NCBI GenBank assembly: GCA_050744245.1 | Contig: JBOGGX010000225.1 | Location: forward strand, 1-14,250 | Direction of reading: 5' to 3' | Source: JBOGGX01 sp050744245 | GTDB taxonomy: Bacteria; Actinomycetota; Acidimicrobiia; Acidimicrobiales; JBOGGX01 | Length of the DNA stretch: 14,250 nt | In this document: positions 1 through 7,900 of the stretch, one piece after another | Layout: each line of letters starts with the position of its first letter | Position numbering within the stretch: position 1 is the stretch's first letter | Notes under the pieces: model-generated | Told to the model about the DNA's origin: nothing | Seen by the model: the letters and a program-made list of their open reading frames with translations, nothing else | Database searches by the model: none | Program-made: the position numbers and the translations under genes

Positions 1-616
1 CCCCCACGCCGAGATCGGCCAGGCCCCGGCCCTGTTCGACGTGGAGCTCGACGAACGCGCCGATCCGCCCGAGCCGTTCCCGGTCGGGACCGATGCCTGA
101 CGGGTCGGCGCCGGCGTCGAAGTCGGCCATGGCCTCGGCGACCGAGACCCCGTCGGCATCGCGACGGTCGAGCACCGCCGCCGGTTCGAGGGCGCCGGTC
201 AGCAGCTTGCTGCCGAAGCACGGGAGGTTGAAGCGGCCGCCCTCCTCGTCGGCGAAGGCGGCAACGGCCAGGGATCGAGGCGGCGGGGCCGACCCGCGCG
301 TGCGACAGAGGTCGTCGACGGCGAGCAGGCCGCTCACGACGCCGAGCGCGCCGTCGTAGGCGCCGCCGTTGGCCACCGTGTCGAGGTGGCTGCCGGTCAC
401 GATCGAATCCGGGCCCGGCTCGCCCCACCACGCCCACAGGTTCCCGTTGCCGTCAAGCTCGACGTCGAGGCCGACATCGTGGGCCAGGTCCGTGAACCAA
501 CGGCGGGCCTGCCGGTCCTCACGGGTCCAGGCGAAGCGTTGCCACCCACCGCCCGCCGCCCGGCCGATGGCGGCCAAACCGCCGAACCACTGCTCGAACC
601 GTTGGCGCTGATCCAT
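1..616 (-). CDS. M20-family amidohydrolase (allantoate / N-carbamoyl amino acid hydrolase type), C-terminus beyond the left edge
   Basis: Two-metal M20 hydrolase that cleaves an N-acyl or N-carbamoyl amino acid. The first 205 residues are visible. Metal-site motifs are clear: GSHLDTV at 75-81 (His77, Asp79), GGAYDG at 84-89 (Asp88 as bridging ligand), ADEEGGRF at 121-128 (Glu123 as general base, Glu124 as ligand) and ELHVEQG at 189-195 (His191). This pattern, especially EEGGRF and ELHVEQG, is typical of the allantoate amidohydrolase / N-carbamoyl-L-amino acid hydrolase branch. The ATG overlaps the hutU stop (TGATG), so the two are almost certainly one transcript with coupled translation. Database names for this branch usually say allantoate, but no purine gene is visible. 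The hutU partner suggests that it acts on an N-formyl- or N-formimino-glutamate intermediate of histidine breakdown; that role is inference. Family confidence is high, substrate confidence low. Confidence 0.9.
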   Translation of the reverse strand, partial: MDQRQRFEQWFGGLAAIGRAAGGGWQRFAWTREDRQARRWFTDLAHDVGLDVELDGNGNLWAWWGEPGPDSIVTGSHLDTVANGGAYDGALGVVSGLLAVDDLCRTRGSAPPPRSLAVAAFADEEGGRFNLPCFGSKLLTGALEPAAVLDRRDADGVSVAEAMADFDAGADPSGIGPDRERLGRIGAFVELHVEQGRGLADLGVG

Positions 617-2265
617 CAGCTCCGCATCGGGAGGGCGACCCCGAGCCGGTCGGCCACCTCGATGGCCTCCTTGTAGCCGGCATCGGCGTGGCGGACGACG
701 CCGGTTCCCGGGTCGTTGGTGAGCACCCGTTCGAGCTTCTTGGCGGCCAGGTCGCTGCCGTCGGCCACGGCGACCATGCCGGCGTGGAGCGAGCGGCCGA
801 TGCCGACGCCGCCACCGTGGTGGAAGCTGACCCACGACGCCCCGCTGGCCGTGTTGAGCATGGCGTTGAGGATGGGCCAGTCGGCGATGGCGTCGGAGCC
901 GTCGGCCATGGCCTCGGTCTCGCGGTAGGGCGAGGCCACCGACCCAGAGTCGAGATGGTCCCGGCCGATGACGATCGGCGCCCCGACCTCGCCGCCGGCG
1001 ACCATCTCGTTGAACCGCAGGCCCATCCGGTCCCGCTCGCCGTAGCCGAGCCAGCAGATGCGGGCGGGCAACCCCTGGAACGCCACCCGGTCAGACGCCA
1101 TCCTGATCCAGCGCACCAGCGCCTCGTTCTCCGGGAACTCGCGGATGACGGCCCGGTCGGTGGCGCCGATGTCGGCCGGGTCCCCGGACAGGGCGGCCCA
1201 GCGGAAGGGGCCCTTCCCCTCGCAGAACAGTGGCCGGATGTAGGCGGGAAGGAAGCCCGGGTAGTCGAAGGCCCGGGCGAACCCACCCGTCCTGGCCTCG
1301 GCCCGGAGGCTGTTGCCGTAGTCGAAGACCTCCGCCCCCTTGTCGGCGAAGGCGACCATCGCCTCGCAGTGGCGGGCCATCGACTCGCGTGCCCGGCGCA
1401 CGTAGGCGTCGGGATCGCGCCACCGCAGCTCGTCCGCCTCGTCGAGGGTGAGCCCTGCCGGAACGTAGGACAACGGGTCGTGGGCCGAGGTCTGGTCGGT
1501 GACGATGTCGATCGGCGCGTCGGCCGCGGCGAGCGCGGGCACGGCCTCGGCCGCGTTGGCGCACACCCCGATCGACAGCGCTCGGCGCTCGGCCACCGCC
1601 TCGGCCGCCGTCGCCAGCGCATCGTCGAGCGACGACGCCTCGACGTCGAGATACCTGGTCTCGAGCCGGCGGCTGATGCGCATCGGGTCGACCTCGACGC
1701 AGATCACGACGCCGCCGTTCATGGTGACGGCGAGCGGCTGGGCGCCCCCCATGCCCCCCAGCCCGGCCGTGAGCGACAGCGTGCCGGCCAGGGTGCCGTC
1801 GAAGCGCTTGTGGGCGATGGCCGAGAAGGTCTCGTAGGTGCCCTGAAGGATGCCCTGGGTGCCGATGTAGATCCACGACCCCGCGGTCATCTGGCCGTAC
1901 ATGGTGAGCCCGAGCGCCTCCAACCTCCGGAACTCCTCCCACGTCGCCCACTCGGGCACCAGGTTGGAGTTGGCGATGAGCACCCTCGGCGCCCACTCGT
2001 GGGTTCGGAACACGCCGACCGGTTTGCCCGACTGCACGAGCAGGGTCTCGTCGTCGGGCAGCGAGCGCAACGAGGCGACCATGGCGTCGAACGCCTCCCA
2101 CGACCGGGCCGCCCTTCCCGTGCCGCCGTACACGACGAGATCGTCAGGGCGCTCGGCGACCTCCGGGTCGAGGTTGTTCATGAGCATCCGCATGGCGGCC
2201 TCCTGGGGCCACCCGCGGCAGGTCAGCTCCGGTCCCCGCGGCGCCCGCACCATCCTCGAGGTCAT
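616..2265 (-). CDS. hutU: Urocanate hydratase (urocanase)
   Basis: Converts urocanate to 4-imidazolone-5-propanoate with tightly bound NAD+, the second step of histidine degradation, in the cytoplasm. The protein is 549 residues, the usual family length, and is recognisable throughout: LVVYGGTGRAARSWEAFDAM near the N-terminus, THEWAPRVLIANSNLVPEWA, MYGQMTAGSWIYIGTQGI, the Gly-rich GGMGGAQPLAVTMNGG of the NAD region, and the urocanase signature FQGLPARICWLGYG with the active-site Cys at about residue 404. I chose the ATG at 2265. It lies 7 bases after a TATGGT hexamer, which fits a leaderless transcript, and a GGTGAGG purine run also precedes it. An in-frame ATG at 2277 would add four residues and would overlap that hexamer. 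The stop overlaps the next gene's ATG. Divergent from the ppx gene across 54 bp. Confidence 0.96.
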   Translation of the reverse strand: MTSRMVRAPRGPELTCRGWPQEAAMRMLMNNLDPEVAERPDDLVVYGGTGRAARSWEAFDAMVASLRSLPDDETLLVQSGKPVGVFRTHEWAPRVLIANSNLVPEWATWEEFRRLEALGLTMYGQMTAGSWIYIGTQGILQGTYETFSAIAHKRFDGTLAGTLSLTAGLGGMGGAQPLAVTMNGGVVICVEVDPMRISRRLETRYLDVEASSLDDALATAAEAVAERRALSIGVCANAAEAVPALAAADAPIDIVTDQTSAHDPLSYVPAGLTLDEADELRWRDPDAYVRRARESMARHCEAMVAFADKGAEVFDYGNSLRAEARTGGFARAFDYPGFLPAYIRPLFCEGKGPFRWAALSGDPADIGATDRAVIREFPENEALVRWIRMASDRVAFQGLPARICWLGYGERDRMGLRFNEMVAGGEVGAPIVIGRDHLDSGSVASPYRETEAMADGSDAIADWPILNAMLNTASGASWVSFHHGGGVGIGRSLHAGMVAVADGSDLAAKKLERVLTNDPGTGVVRHADAGYKEAIEVADRLGVALPMRS

Positions 2266-2272
2266 GGGCCTC

Positions 2273-2278
2273 ACCATA
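2273..2278 (-). promoter_or_regulatory. Candidate -10 element of hutU
   Basis: On the minus strand TATGGT fits TANNNT and ends 7 bases before the hutU ATG at 2265, so transcription could begin at or next to the start codon. No convincing -35 hexamer is visible. Support comes from the same arrangement at several other starts in this window. Confidence 0.45.
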
Positions 2279-2305
2279 GGTTCCCGGCCCGCCCGGCCGA
2301 CGCCC

Positions 2306-2311
2306 TACGCT
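2306..2311 (+). promoter_or_regulatory. Candidate -10 element of the ppx gene
   Basis: TACGCT (TANNNT) ends 8 bases before the GTG at 2320, which suggests a leaderless or nearly leaderless mRNA. No ribosome-binding sequence lies before this GTG. The opposing hutU -10 is only 27 bases away, so the two promoters share their upstream DNA. Confidence 0.5.
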
Positions 2312-2319
2312 CCGGCCGC

Positions 2320-3957
2320 GTGACCACCGAGTTCGCCACCCGATCGGAGGCGACCGGCCCGCCCTTGGCTGCGGTCGACATCGGCACCAACTCGGTCCAC
2401 CTCGTCGTGGCCCAGCCCATCGGCAACGGACGGTTCGAGGTGCTCGACCGCGAGAAGGAGACCGTCCGGCTGGGTTCGGGCTCGGGCGACATGAAGCTGC
2501 TGGAGCCGGACGCCATCGACCGGGGCGTCCAGGCGCTGCACCGCTTCCGCCAGATCGCCGACCGGTTCGCGGCGCCCGTGCGGGCGGTGGCCACCAGCGC
2601 GGTACGCGAGGCCGAGAACCGGCGCGACTTCCTCGATCGGGTCGCCGGCGAGGCGGGCATCGATGTCGAGGTCATCTCCGGGGCCGAGGAGGCCAGGCTC
2701 ATCCACCTGGGTGTCCTGCAGGCGGTGCCCGTGCTCGACCATCGGCTGCTGGTGATCGACATCGGCGGCGGCTCCACCGAGTTCGTGATCGGTCAGGGCA
2801 GCGAGGTGCTCGACGCATTCAGCCTCAAGCTGGGCCACATCCGCCTGACCGAGCGCTTCTTCAGCGACGAGCCCGTCCGCAAGCGGCAGATCGCCGAGTG
2901 TCGCCAGTATGTGCGGGCCTATCTGGCGCAGGTGCGCCGCGGCGTCGATCAACACGGTTTCGAGGTGGCCGTCGGCAGTTCGGGCACGATCGTCAACCTG
3001 GCCGAGATGGTGCGGGCCGCCTCGGGCGACGGGCCGCTCAAGACGGTGAACAACTTCCGGTTCACCGACGACGAGCTCGGCGCCGTGGTCGAGTCGCTGT
3101 TCGCGGCCAAGACCGCCGACCGGCGGGTCCGGGTGCCGGGGCTCGACCCCAGCCGGGCCGACGTCATCCTGGGCGGCTCGGTCATACTCGACGAGGCGTT
3201 CGACGTCCTCGGGATCCCCGAGATCAGGGTGTCCGACTTCGCCCTGCGGGAGGGCGTGCTCCTCGACGCGCTGGGTCGGCGCGAGCGGCAGGCCCTCGGG
3301 TACGGACCCCAGCTCGGCGATCTCCGACGGCGCAGCGTCGAGCACCTGGCGGCCATCGCGCCGGGCGAGCGGGCCCATTCGGAGCACGCCACCCGTCTGG
3401 CCCTCAGCCTGTTCGACGCCACCGGCGAGCTGCACGGACTGGGGCACCAGTACGGCGAGCTGCTCGAGGCGGCCGGCCTGCTGGCCAACGTGGGGCTGTT
3501 CATCTCCCACGCCGGCCACCATCAGCACTCGTACTACATCATCCGCAACTCCGACCTGCTCGTCGGGTTCACCGACCACGAGATCGAGATCATGGCCCTG
3601 GTGGCCAGGTACCACCGCAAGAGCACGCCCAAGGCCCGGCACCAGGAGTTCGCCCGGCTGAGCCAGAGGGACCAGGACGCGGTCAGGGTGCTGGCCGGGC
3701 TGCTGCGGGTGGCCATCGCCCTCGACCGCAGCCGCCAGGGCATCGTCAAGGAGGTCAGGGTGCGGATGGCGCAGCCCAGGTCGGGGCCGGGCAAGCTCGT
3801 CATCCAGGTCGACGCGGGCGACGAGGACCCTTCGCTCGAGCTCTACACGGCGGAGCAGCGCAAGGGACTGTTGGAGGAGGCGCTCGGCGCCGAGATCCGC
3901 CTGGTGCAGGTGGGCGGGCACGCGGCGGAGGTCGAGCCGCCCGAACCGACCGCTTGA
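2320..3957 (+). CDS. ppx: Ppx/GppA-family exopolyphosphatase / pppGpp phosphohydrolase with C-terminal HD-like domain
   Basis: Predicted to release phosphate from the ends of polyphosphate and/or to hydrolyse pppGpp in the cytoplasm. The 545 residues fit the long, two-part form of the family. The N-terminal actin-like ATPase fold shows DIGTNSVHLVV at 20-30, EKETVRLGSG, ATSAVREAENRRDF, ISGAEEARLIHLGV, the phosphate-loop VIDIGGGSTEFVIG at 145-158, LKLGHIRLTERF and VGSSGTIVNLAEM. The C-terminal half (HSEHATRLALSLFD, then the His-rich SHAGHHQHSYYIIRNSDLL) resembles the HD-type helical domain of Ppx. The GTG start was chosen because it puts the DIGTNS strand about 20 residues in and follows a TACGCT hexamer by 8 bases. 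The reading frame stays open far upstream (to 688), but that part is antisense to hutU. The gene stands alone and ends 23 bp before a strong hairpin. Whether polyphosphate or pppGpp is the main substrate cannot be read from sequence. Confidence 0.93.
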   Translation: MTTEFATRSEATGPPLAAVDIGTNSVHLVVAQPIGNGRFEVLDREKETVRLGSGSGDMKLLEPDAIDRGVQALHRFRQIADRFAAPVRAVATSAVREAENRRDFLDRVAGEAGIDVEVISGAEEARLIHLGVLQAVPVLDHRLLVIDIGGGSTEFVIGQGSEVLDAFSLKLGHIRLTERFFSDEPVRKRQIAECRQYVRAYLAQVRRGVDQHGFEVAVGSSGTIVNLAEMVRAASGDGPLKTVNNFRFTDDELGAVVESLFAAKTADRRVRVPGLDPSRADVILGGSVILDEAFDVLGIPEIRVSDFALREGVLLDALGRRERQALGYGPQLGDLRRRSVEHLAAIAPGERAHSEHATRLALSLFDATGELHGLGHQYGELLEAAGLLANVGLFISHAGHHQHSYYIIRNSDLLVGFTDHEIEIMALVARYHRKSTPKARHQEFARLSQRDQDAVRVLAGLLRVAIALDRSRQGIVKEVRVRMAQPRSGPGKLVIQVDAGDEDPSLELYTAEQRKGLLEEALGAEIRLVQVGGHAAEVEPPEPTA

Positions 3958-3980
3958 CGCGCCCACATCGACGGCCCTCG

Positions 3981-4016
3981 GCGGGTTGGCGCGTACCCGC
4001 TGACGCGCCAACCCGC
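3981..4016. terminator. Perfect hairpin between convergent genes (bidirectional terminator)
   Basis: Left arm 3981-3994 and right arm 4003-4016 are exact reverse complements (14 bp, beginning GCGGGTTGGCGCGT) around an 8-base loop. It begins 23 bp after the ppx stop and faces the end of the ABC gene at 4153. No T-run follows on either side, as is common for hairpin terminators of GC-rich actinobacteria. The rest of the 195-bp gap (3958-4152) shows nothing else I can name. Confidence 0.75.
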
Positions 4017-4152
4017 GGCCGGGGGGATCTCCGGTCGTCGTGCTTCCGTGGTTGATCCGTCGCCTGTTGCCGATCAAGGTGCCACGGCGCCGGCCCGGCG
4101 AGCAGGGTTCCCGGGGTGGACGCGAGGGCACCCGGCGCGGCCCGAACGGCCC

Positions 4153-5982
4153 TCAGGCGGTCAGCTCCTCCTCGGCCTCGACCACGAGCTCCTCGGCCCA
4201 GAGCCGGCGCATCTCGGCGCACTCGTTGAGCAGCTCGGGGAGCGGGCCCGATCCCACGACCCGCCCTCGATCGAGCACGATCACCTGGTCGGCCCGGCGC
4301 AGCGCGGCGGCCCGGTGCGACACCACCAGGAGGGTTGCCGGGCCGGTGCCGTCCGCGGCGGCGTCGGCCAGCCTGGCCCACAGCAGCTCCTCGGTCTCGA
4401 CATCGAGCGCGGACGAGAGGTCGTCGACCACGAGCAGGTCGGGCCGGCGCACCAGGGCCCTGGCCGCGGTGGCCCTCTGGACCTGTCCCCCGGACAGCCG
4501 CACACCACGAGGTCCGACGATCGTGTCGAGCCCGTCCGGCATGGCCGCCAGGTCGCGGTCGAGCGCGGCCATGTGGACCGCCGGATCGAGGGCGTCGCCG
4601 TCGTCCGGCCAGCCCAGCAGCAGGTTCTCGCGCAGTGGCGCGGAGAACAGGCGCGGGACCTGCCCGGCGTAGGCCACCCGGGGCGGGACGAGGAACGTTC
4701 CCGGGTCATCGACCGGTCGCCCGTTCCAGCGGATCGTGCCCTGCTGGTGGGGCAGCAACCCGAGAACGGCCCGGATGAAGGTGGTCTTGCCCGAGCCGAC
4801 GGCGCCGGTCACCACCGTGAACGACCCCTGGGTGACCACCAGGTCGATCGGCTCGATGCCCCGCTCGGCACCGGGATGGCGGGCCACGAGCCCGGTGATC
4901 TCGAGGCGCGCCAGCCGGTCGCCGTTGCTCCGCGCCACGACCGGCGCGGGTGGCGGTGCCGATCGCAGAAAGGTCGGTCGATGCTCGCCCAGCTCGCTCG
5001 GCGACTCTCCGTCGGCCAGCAGCGCGCCCAGCCGCTCCGCCGCGACGCTGCCCTGGCGGATGCGGTAGAGGCTGCGTCCGATCAGACGGGGAAACATCGT
5101 GAGCCAGCCGGCGTAGGTGACGAAGAGGGCGAAGTCGCCGACGGAGAACTCCCCCCGGCTCATGGCCGGGGCCGCAAGCAGGAGCACGAGGCCGATGCTC
5201 ACGTCGACCGTGGCGCCCGTGACCGTGTCGAGCAGGTCAAGGGCGAGCCGGTCGCGTACCGCGGCGTCACGGCGCTCGTCGTTGAGCCGGCGCAGCCGGT
5301 CGAGGGCGGCCGGCTCGGCCCCGGCGGTCTTCACGGCCAGCACCCCGGAGAACAGGTCACCGATGAAGGCGGTGACGCCCGCGCCGAGCCGGCGAGCCTG
5401 GCTGTGCCACCGCTTGATCACGTCACCCAGGGCCCTGGTGGCGACGATCGCGGCCGTCAACGGCAGCACCAGCACCAGGGTCACCAGGGGATCGATCGAG
5501 AACATGATGACGAAGGCGATGACCGTGAACACGGTCGAGCCGGCCAGGTCGATCCAGATGTCGACCATGATCACCAGGTCGTCGACGTCGTCGCGGAACC
5601 GGCTGACCGCCTCGCCGGTCGAGTCCGGCAGACGGGTCGACGCCGGTCCTGGCGCGCCGAGCAGCGACCGCAGGACGTTGCCGCGCAGCAAGGTGGCCAC
5701 GCCGTTCCACCAGTACGGCCAGATGTTCAGCATCAACCACAGCAGCCCGCCCCGGGTGCCTTCGACCACGACCAGGGCGGCGCAGAGCCACAGGGCGGCG
5801 GACACCCCGGTGGGCAGCCCGTCGCTCAGGAGGTCGAACAACCGCTGCAGCACGAGCCCGGTGGCGATGGGGACGGTGAAAAAGGCGACCCACACCAGCC
5901 CACCGCCGAAGTAGTAGCGGGGCTGGTAGCGGGCCAGCTTCCAGCCCAGTCGCCACGGGCTCGGCCCGGTCGGCGCGCTCAC
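4153..5982 (-). CDS. ABC exporter half-transporter (permease fused to ATPase), second subunit
   Basis: Membrane exporter subunit of 609 residues: an N-terminal six-helix-type permease domain (hydrophobic runs such as LVWVAFFTVPIATGLVLQRL and STVFTVIAFVIMF) followed by an ATPase. The ATPase has Walker A GAVGSGKTTF (Lys399), signature LSGGQ at 496-500, Walker B LLVVDD ending Asp520-Asp521, D-loop SSALD and the H-loop VVSHRAAALRRADQ. The catalytic Glu that normally follows the Walker B Asp is an Asp here, which marks a non-canonical ATP site. The start is GTG at 5982: a GGGGGA run sits 5 bases upstream, and the in-frame stretch up to an ATG at 6045 has many A/T third positions (7 of 21 codons), so it looks non-coding. 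The GTG overlaps the stop of the small ORF at 5979-6128. Paired with the ABC gene at 6125-7888; substrate unknown. Confidence 0.93.
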   Translation of the reverse strand: MSAPTGPSPWRLGWKLARYQPRYYFGGGLVWVAFFTVPIATGLVLQRLFDLLSDGLPTGVSAALWLCAALVVVEGTRGGLLWLMLNIWPYWWNGVATLLRGNVLRSLLGAPGPASTRLPDSTGEAVSRFRDDVDDLVIMVDIWIDLAGSTVFTVIAFVIMFSIDPLVTLVLVLPLTAAIVATRALGDVIKRWHSQARRLGAGVTAFIGDLFSGVLAVKTAGAEPAALDRLRRLNDERRDAAVRDRLALDLLDTVTGATVDVSIGLVLLLAAPAMSRGEFSVGDFALFVTYAGWLTMFPRLIGRSLYRIRQGSVAAERLGALLADGESPSELGEHRPTFLRSAPPPAPVVARSNGDRLARLEITGLVARHPGAERGIEPIDLVVTQGSFTVVTGAVGSGKTTFIRAVLGLLPHQQGTIRWNGRPVDDPGTFLVPPRVAYAGQVPRLFSAPLRENLLLGWPDDGDALDPAVHMAALDRDLAAMPDGLDTIVGPRGVRLSGGQVQRATAARALVRRPDLLVVDDLSSALDVETEELLWARLADAAADGTGPATLLVVSHRAAALRRADQVIVLDRGRVVGSGPLPELLNECAEMRRLWAEELVVEAEEELTA

Positions 5983-6128
5983 ACCGATCCCCCACGGTGC
6001 GCCGCAATCTGGCGAGTTGCGCACGCCAGAGCCACCCAAAACCACGTCCGTGTCGAGTTGGGCGGGAATAGCGCGCGGAAGTCGACAGAGAACGGCTCGC
6101 CGGCGGGGCGCCGGCTCGGCGGGCTCAT
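5979..6128 (-). CDS. Possible 49-residue protein encoded between the two ABC genes
   Basis: Not a family I recognise. The ATG at 6128 overlaps the upstream ABC stop (ATGA) and its own TGA overlaps the downstream GTG (GTGA), so all three frames interlock. A GGGGG run lies 7 bases before the ATG. The peptide is basic and proline-rich at the start, then has a short hydrophobic patch WFWVALACA that is too short for a normal membrane helix. Against it: the first 13 codons all end in G or C, but 10 of the following 36 end in A or T, unlike the neighbours, and an inverted repeat lies inside it. It could be a real small subunit, a translated coupling leader that brings ribosomes to the second ABC gene, or a chance frame across a 142-bp spacer. 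Confidence 0.4.
   Translation of the reverse strand: MSPPSRRPAGEPFSVDFRALFPPNSTRTWFWVALACATRQIAAHRGGSV
6008..6030. repeat. Inverted repeat TCTGGCG-N9-CGCCAGA
   Basis: Exact 7-bp arms at 6008-6014 and 6024-6030 lie in the spacer between the two ABC genes, 26 bases before the downstream GTG. It could be an mRNA hairpin that tunes expression of the second subunit, or chance in GC-rich DNA. Confidence 0.4.
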
Positions 6129-7888
6129 ACCGAGACCCCCGCCGCGGCGAGCAGGTGGGCGAAGCGGCTGTCGGGATCGGCGGCCAGCATGGCCCGTGGA
6201 CCCTGTTCGACGATCCGGCCGTCGTCGACCACGGCGACCAGGTCGACCTTGGACAGCGACGACAACCGGTGGGCGATGAGCACCGCGGTGCGGCCGCGCA
6301 ACAGCCGGTCGATGGCCTGTTCGATCATGGCCTCGGTTCCGGGGTCGAGCCGGCTCGACGCCTCGTCGAGCACGTCGAGACCGGGATCGCTCAGGAAGGC
6401 CCGGGCGAAGGCCAGCAGCTGCGCCTCGCCCGCCGACAGCCCGGCGCCGCCCGGGCGCAGCTCGGTGTCGAGCCCGGCGGGCAGGGCGGCCAGCCACGGT
6501 CCGAGCCCGAGCCGTCCGAGCACGTCGACCAGCCGGGCGTCGTCGAATCCGACGCGGAACAGCGTGAGGTTGTCGCGGACGCTGGCCGAGAACAGCTGCA
6601 CGTCCTGGGTGACCACCCCCACCCGGTGGCGCAGCGATGCCGGCTCCACCTGCCGCAGATCGACGCCGCCGAGGCGGACGGCGCCCTCGGTCGGGTCGTA
6701 CAGCCGGAGCAGCAGGCGGGCGATGGTCGTCTTGCCGCTCCCAGTCCGCCCGACCAGGCCGAGCGAGGAGCCGGCGTGGAGCCCAAGGTCGATGTCGGCC
6801 AGGACGACCTCGTCGTCGTCGGCGTAGGCGAACCCGACCCCCTCGAACTCGACCGCGAGCGGGCCCGGGCGAAGCGGACGACCGCCGCCGACCGGCTCGG
6901 GCAGCGTCGGTCGCTCGGCCAGGAGGTCGCCGATCCTGGCCATCCCGGCCAGCGCCTTCTGGTACTGCTGGAGCTGGTCGATGATCCGTTCGAACGGCTG
7001 GCGGACCATCTGGGTGTACTGGAAAAGCAGGACCGCGGTGCCGATCGTCAGCGCGCCCGACCGGGTGAGGAGCACGGCCGCGGCGAGCACCACCGCGGTG
7101 GCGCCGGCGAAGGCCACGTTGGTGAGGGCGTAGGCGCCGCCCCCGATGCGCTCGGCCCTGAGGTCGGCCCGGTAGACGTCGGCGCTGGCCTCGTAGAAGC
7201 GGTTCACCACGTGCTGGCCGGCGCCGTTGGCCCTGATGTCTTCCATGCCGGCCAGCCGCTCCTCCAGGTTGCCGAAGAGCTGAGCCATCGACTCGCGGAA
7301 CGCCGTCGCCGCCGGGACGGCCCGGCGTTGCACGCGGACGAGCAGCAGGCCGATCAGCGCGGCGTACACCAGCAGCACCGCGCCGATGCGCGCGTCGGCC
7401 ACGAACACGAGGACCAGGACGCCGACCAGCAGCAGGAAGCTGGCCAACACGTCGAGCAGGAAGGCGACCACGAACTCGGCGAGGGCGACGACGTCGCCGT
7501 CGACCCGCTCGATCATCTCGCCCGGCGTGCGCCGGCCGTGGAAGGCGAGGTCGAGACCGAGGGCGTGCTCGGCCAGCCGTTCGCGGAGCCGGTTGGTGCC
7601 GTCCCACGCCAGCCGGCTGGCGAGCCAGGCCGTGATGACCTTGGCCACCTGGGCGCCGATCGCGACCACGAGGTAGAGCACGGCCAACCCGACGAGCGAG
7701 CTGACGGGGTTGCCGGCGATCGCACCGTCGACCACGAGCCTCGTCAGCTGCGGTGCCAGCAGGGGCAGGACGGTCATGGCCAGGACGGCCGCGGCCAGCA
7801 GCCCGGCCGCGCCGCGACCGGGCCAGAGGTAGGCGGCCAGCAGCCGCCGGGAGGTGGGGCGACCGTCCATGGGCAAGCCGGCCGACAC
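6125..7888 (-). CDS. ABC exporter half-transporter (permease fused to ATPase), first subunit
   Basis: 587-residue exporter subunit. The N-terminal permease domain has several long hydrophobic runs (LLAAAVLAMTVLPLLAPQL, then VVAFLLDVLASFLLLVGVLV, YALTNVAFAGATAVVLAAAV). The ATPase has Walker A GRTGSGKTT (Lys386), the Q-loop segment VVTQDVQLFSASVRDNL, signature LSAGE at 484-488 instead of LSGGQ, Walker B LDVLDE with the catalytic Glu509 present, D-loop SSRLD and H-loop LIAHRLSSLSK. The altered signature here and the altered Walker B of the partner would fall in the same composite ATP site of a heterodimer. The GTG at 7888 gives the longest form; an ATG at 7870 (581 residues) is also reasonable, since a TAGTGT hexamer overlaps the GTG. 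First gene of the operon, divergent from the PLP-enzyme gene. Drug, lipid or peptide export are all possible. Confidence 0.93.
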   Translation of the reverse strand: MSAGLPMDGRPTSRRLLAAYLWPGRGAAGLLAAAVLAMTVLPLLAPQLTRLVVDGAIAGNPVSSLVGLAVLYLVVAIGAQVAKVITAWLASRLAWDGTNRLRERLAEHALGLDLAFHGRRTPGEMIERVDGDVVALAEFVVAFLLDVLASFLLLVGVLVLVFVADARIGAVLLVYAALIGLLLVRVQRRAVPAATAFRESMAQLFGNLEERLAGMEDIRANGAGQHVVNRFYEASADVYRADLRAERIGGGAYALTNVAFAGATAVVLAAAVLLTRSGALTIGTAVLLFQYTQMVRQPFERIIDQLQQYQKALAGMARIGDLLAERPTLPEPVGGGRPLRPGPLAVEFEGVGFAYADDDEVVLADIDLGLHAGSSLGLVGRTGSGKTTIARLLLRLYDPTEGAVRLGGVDLRQVEPASLRHRVGVVTQDVQLFSASVRDNLTLFRVGFDDARLVDVLGRLGLGPWLAALPAGLDTELRPGGAGLSAGEAQLLAFARAFLSDPGLDVLDEASSRLDPGTEAMIEQAIDRLLRGRTAVLIAHRLSSLSKVDLVAVVDDGRIVEQGPRAMLAADPDSRFAHLLAAAGVSV

Positions 7889-7890
7889 TA
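7885..7890 (-). promoter_or_regulatory. Weak candidate -10 element of the ABC operon
   Basis: Minus-strand TAGTGT fits TANNNT and lies 14 bases before the ATG at 7870, while overlapping the alternative GTG at 7888. If used, transcription would start inside the longer form and the ATG would be the true start. There is no matching -35. Confidence 0.25.
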
Positions 7891-7900
7891 GGCAACGGCC

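Noticed and set aside
688..2319. Long plus-strand open frame that runs into the ppx gene without a stop
   Set aside because: It is antisense to hutU, whose protein is recognisable along its whole length. The plus reading is low-complexity and matches no family. The ppx protein proper begins at 2320.
2305..4131. 608-codon open frame antisense to the ppx gene
   Set aside because: High GC content removes stop codons from antisense frames. The translation is Arg/Gly/Val-rich without motifs, and it crosses the terminator hairpin.
5983..6045. N-terminal extension of the second ABC subunit to an ATG at 6045
   Set aside because: 7 of 21 codons end in A or T, and the residues do not look like an exporter N-terminus. 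The GTG at 5982 has a ribosome-binding run and overlaps the preceding stop.
4048..6279. 743-codon plus-strand open frame over the ABC gene
   Set aside because: It is antisense to clear Walker and signature motifs, and its translation is low-complexity and His/Gln-rich, as expected of a shadow frame.
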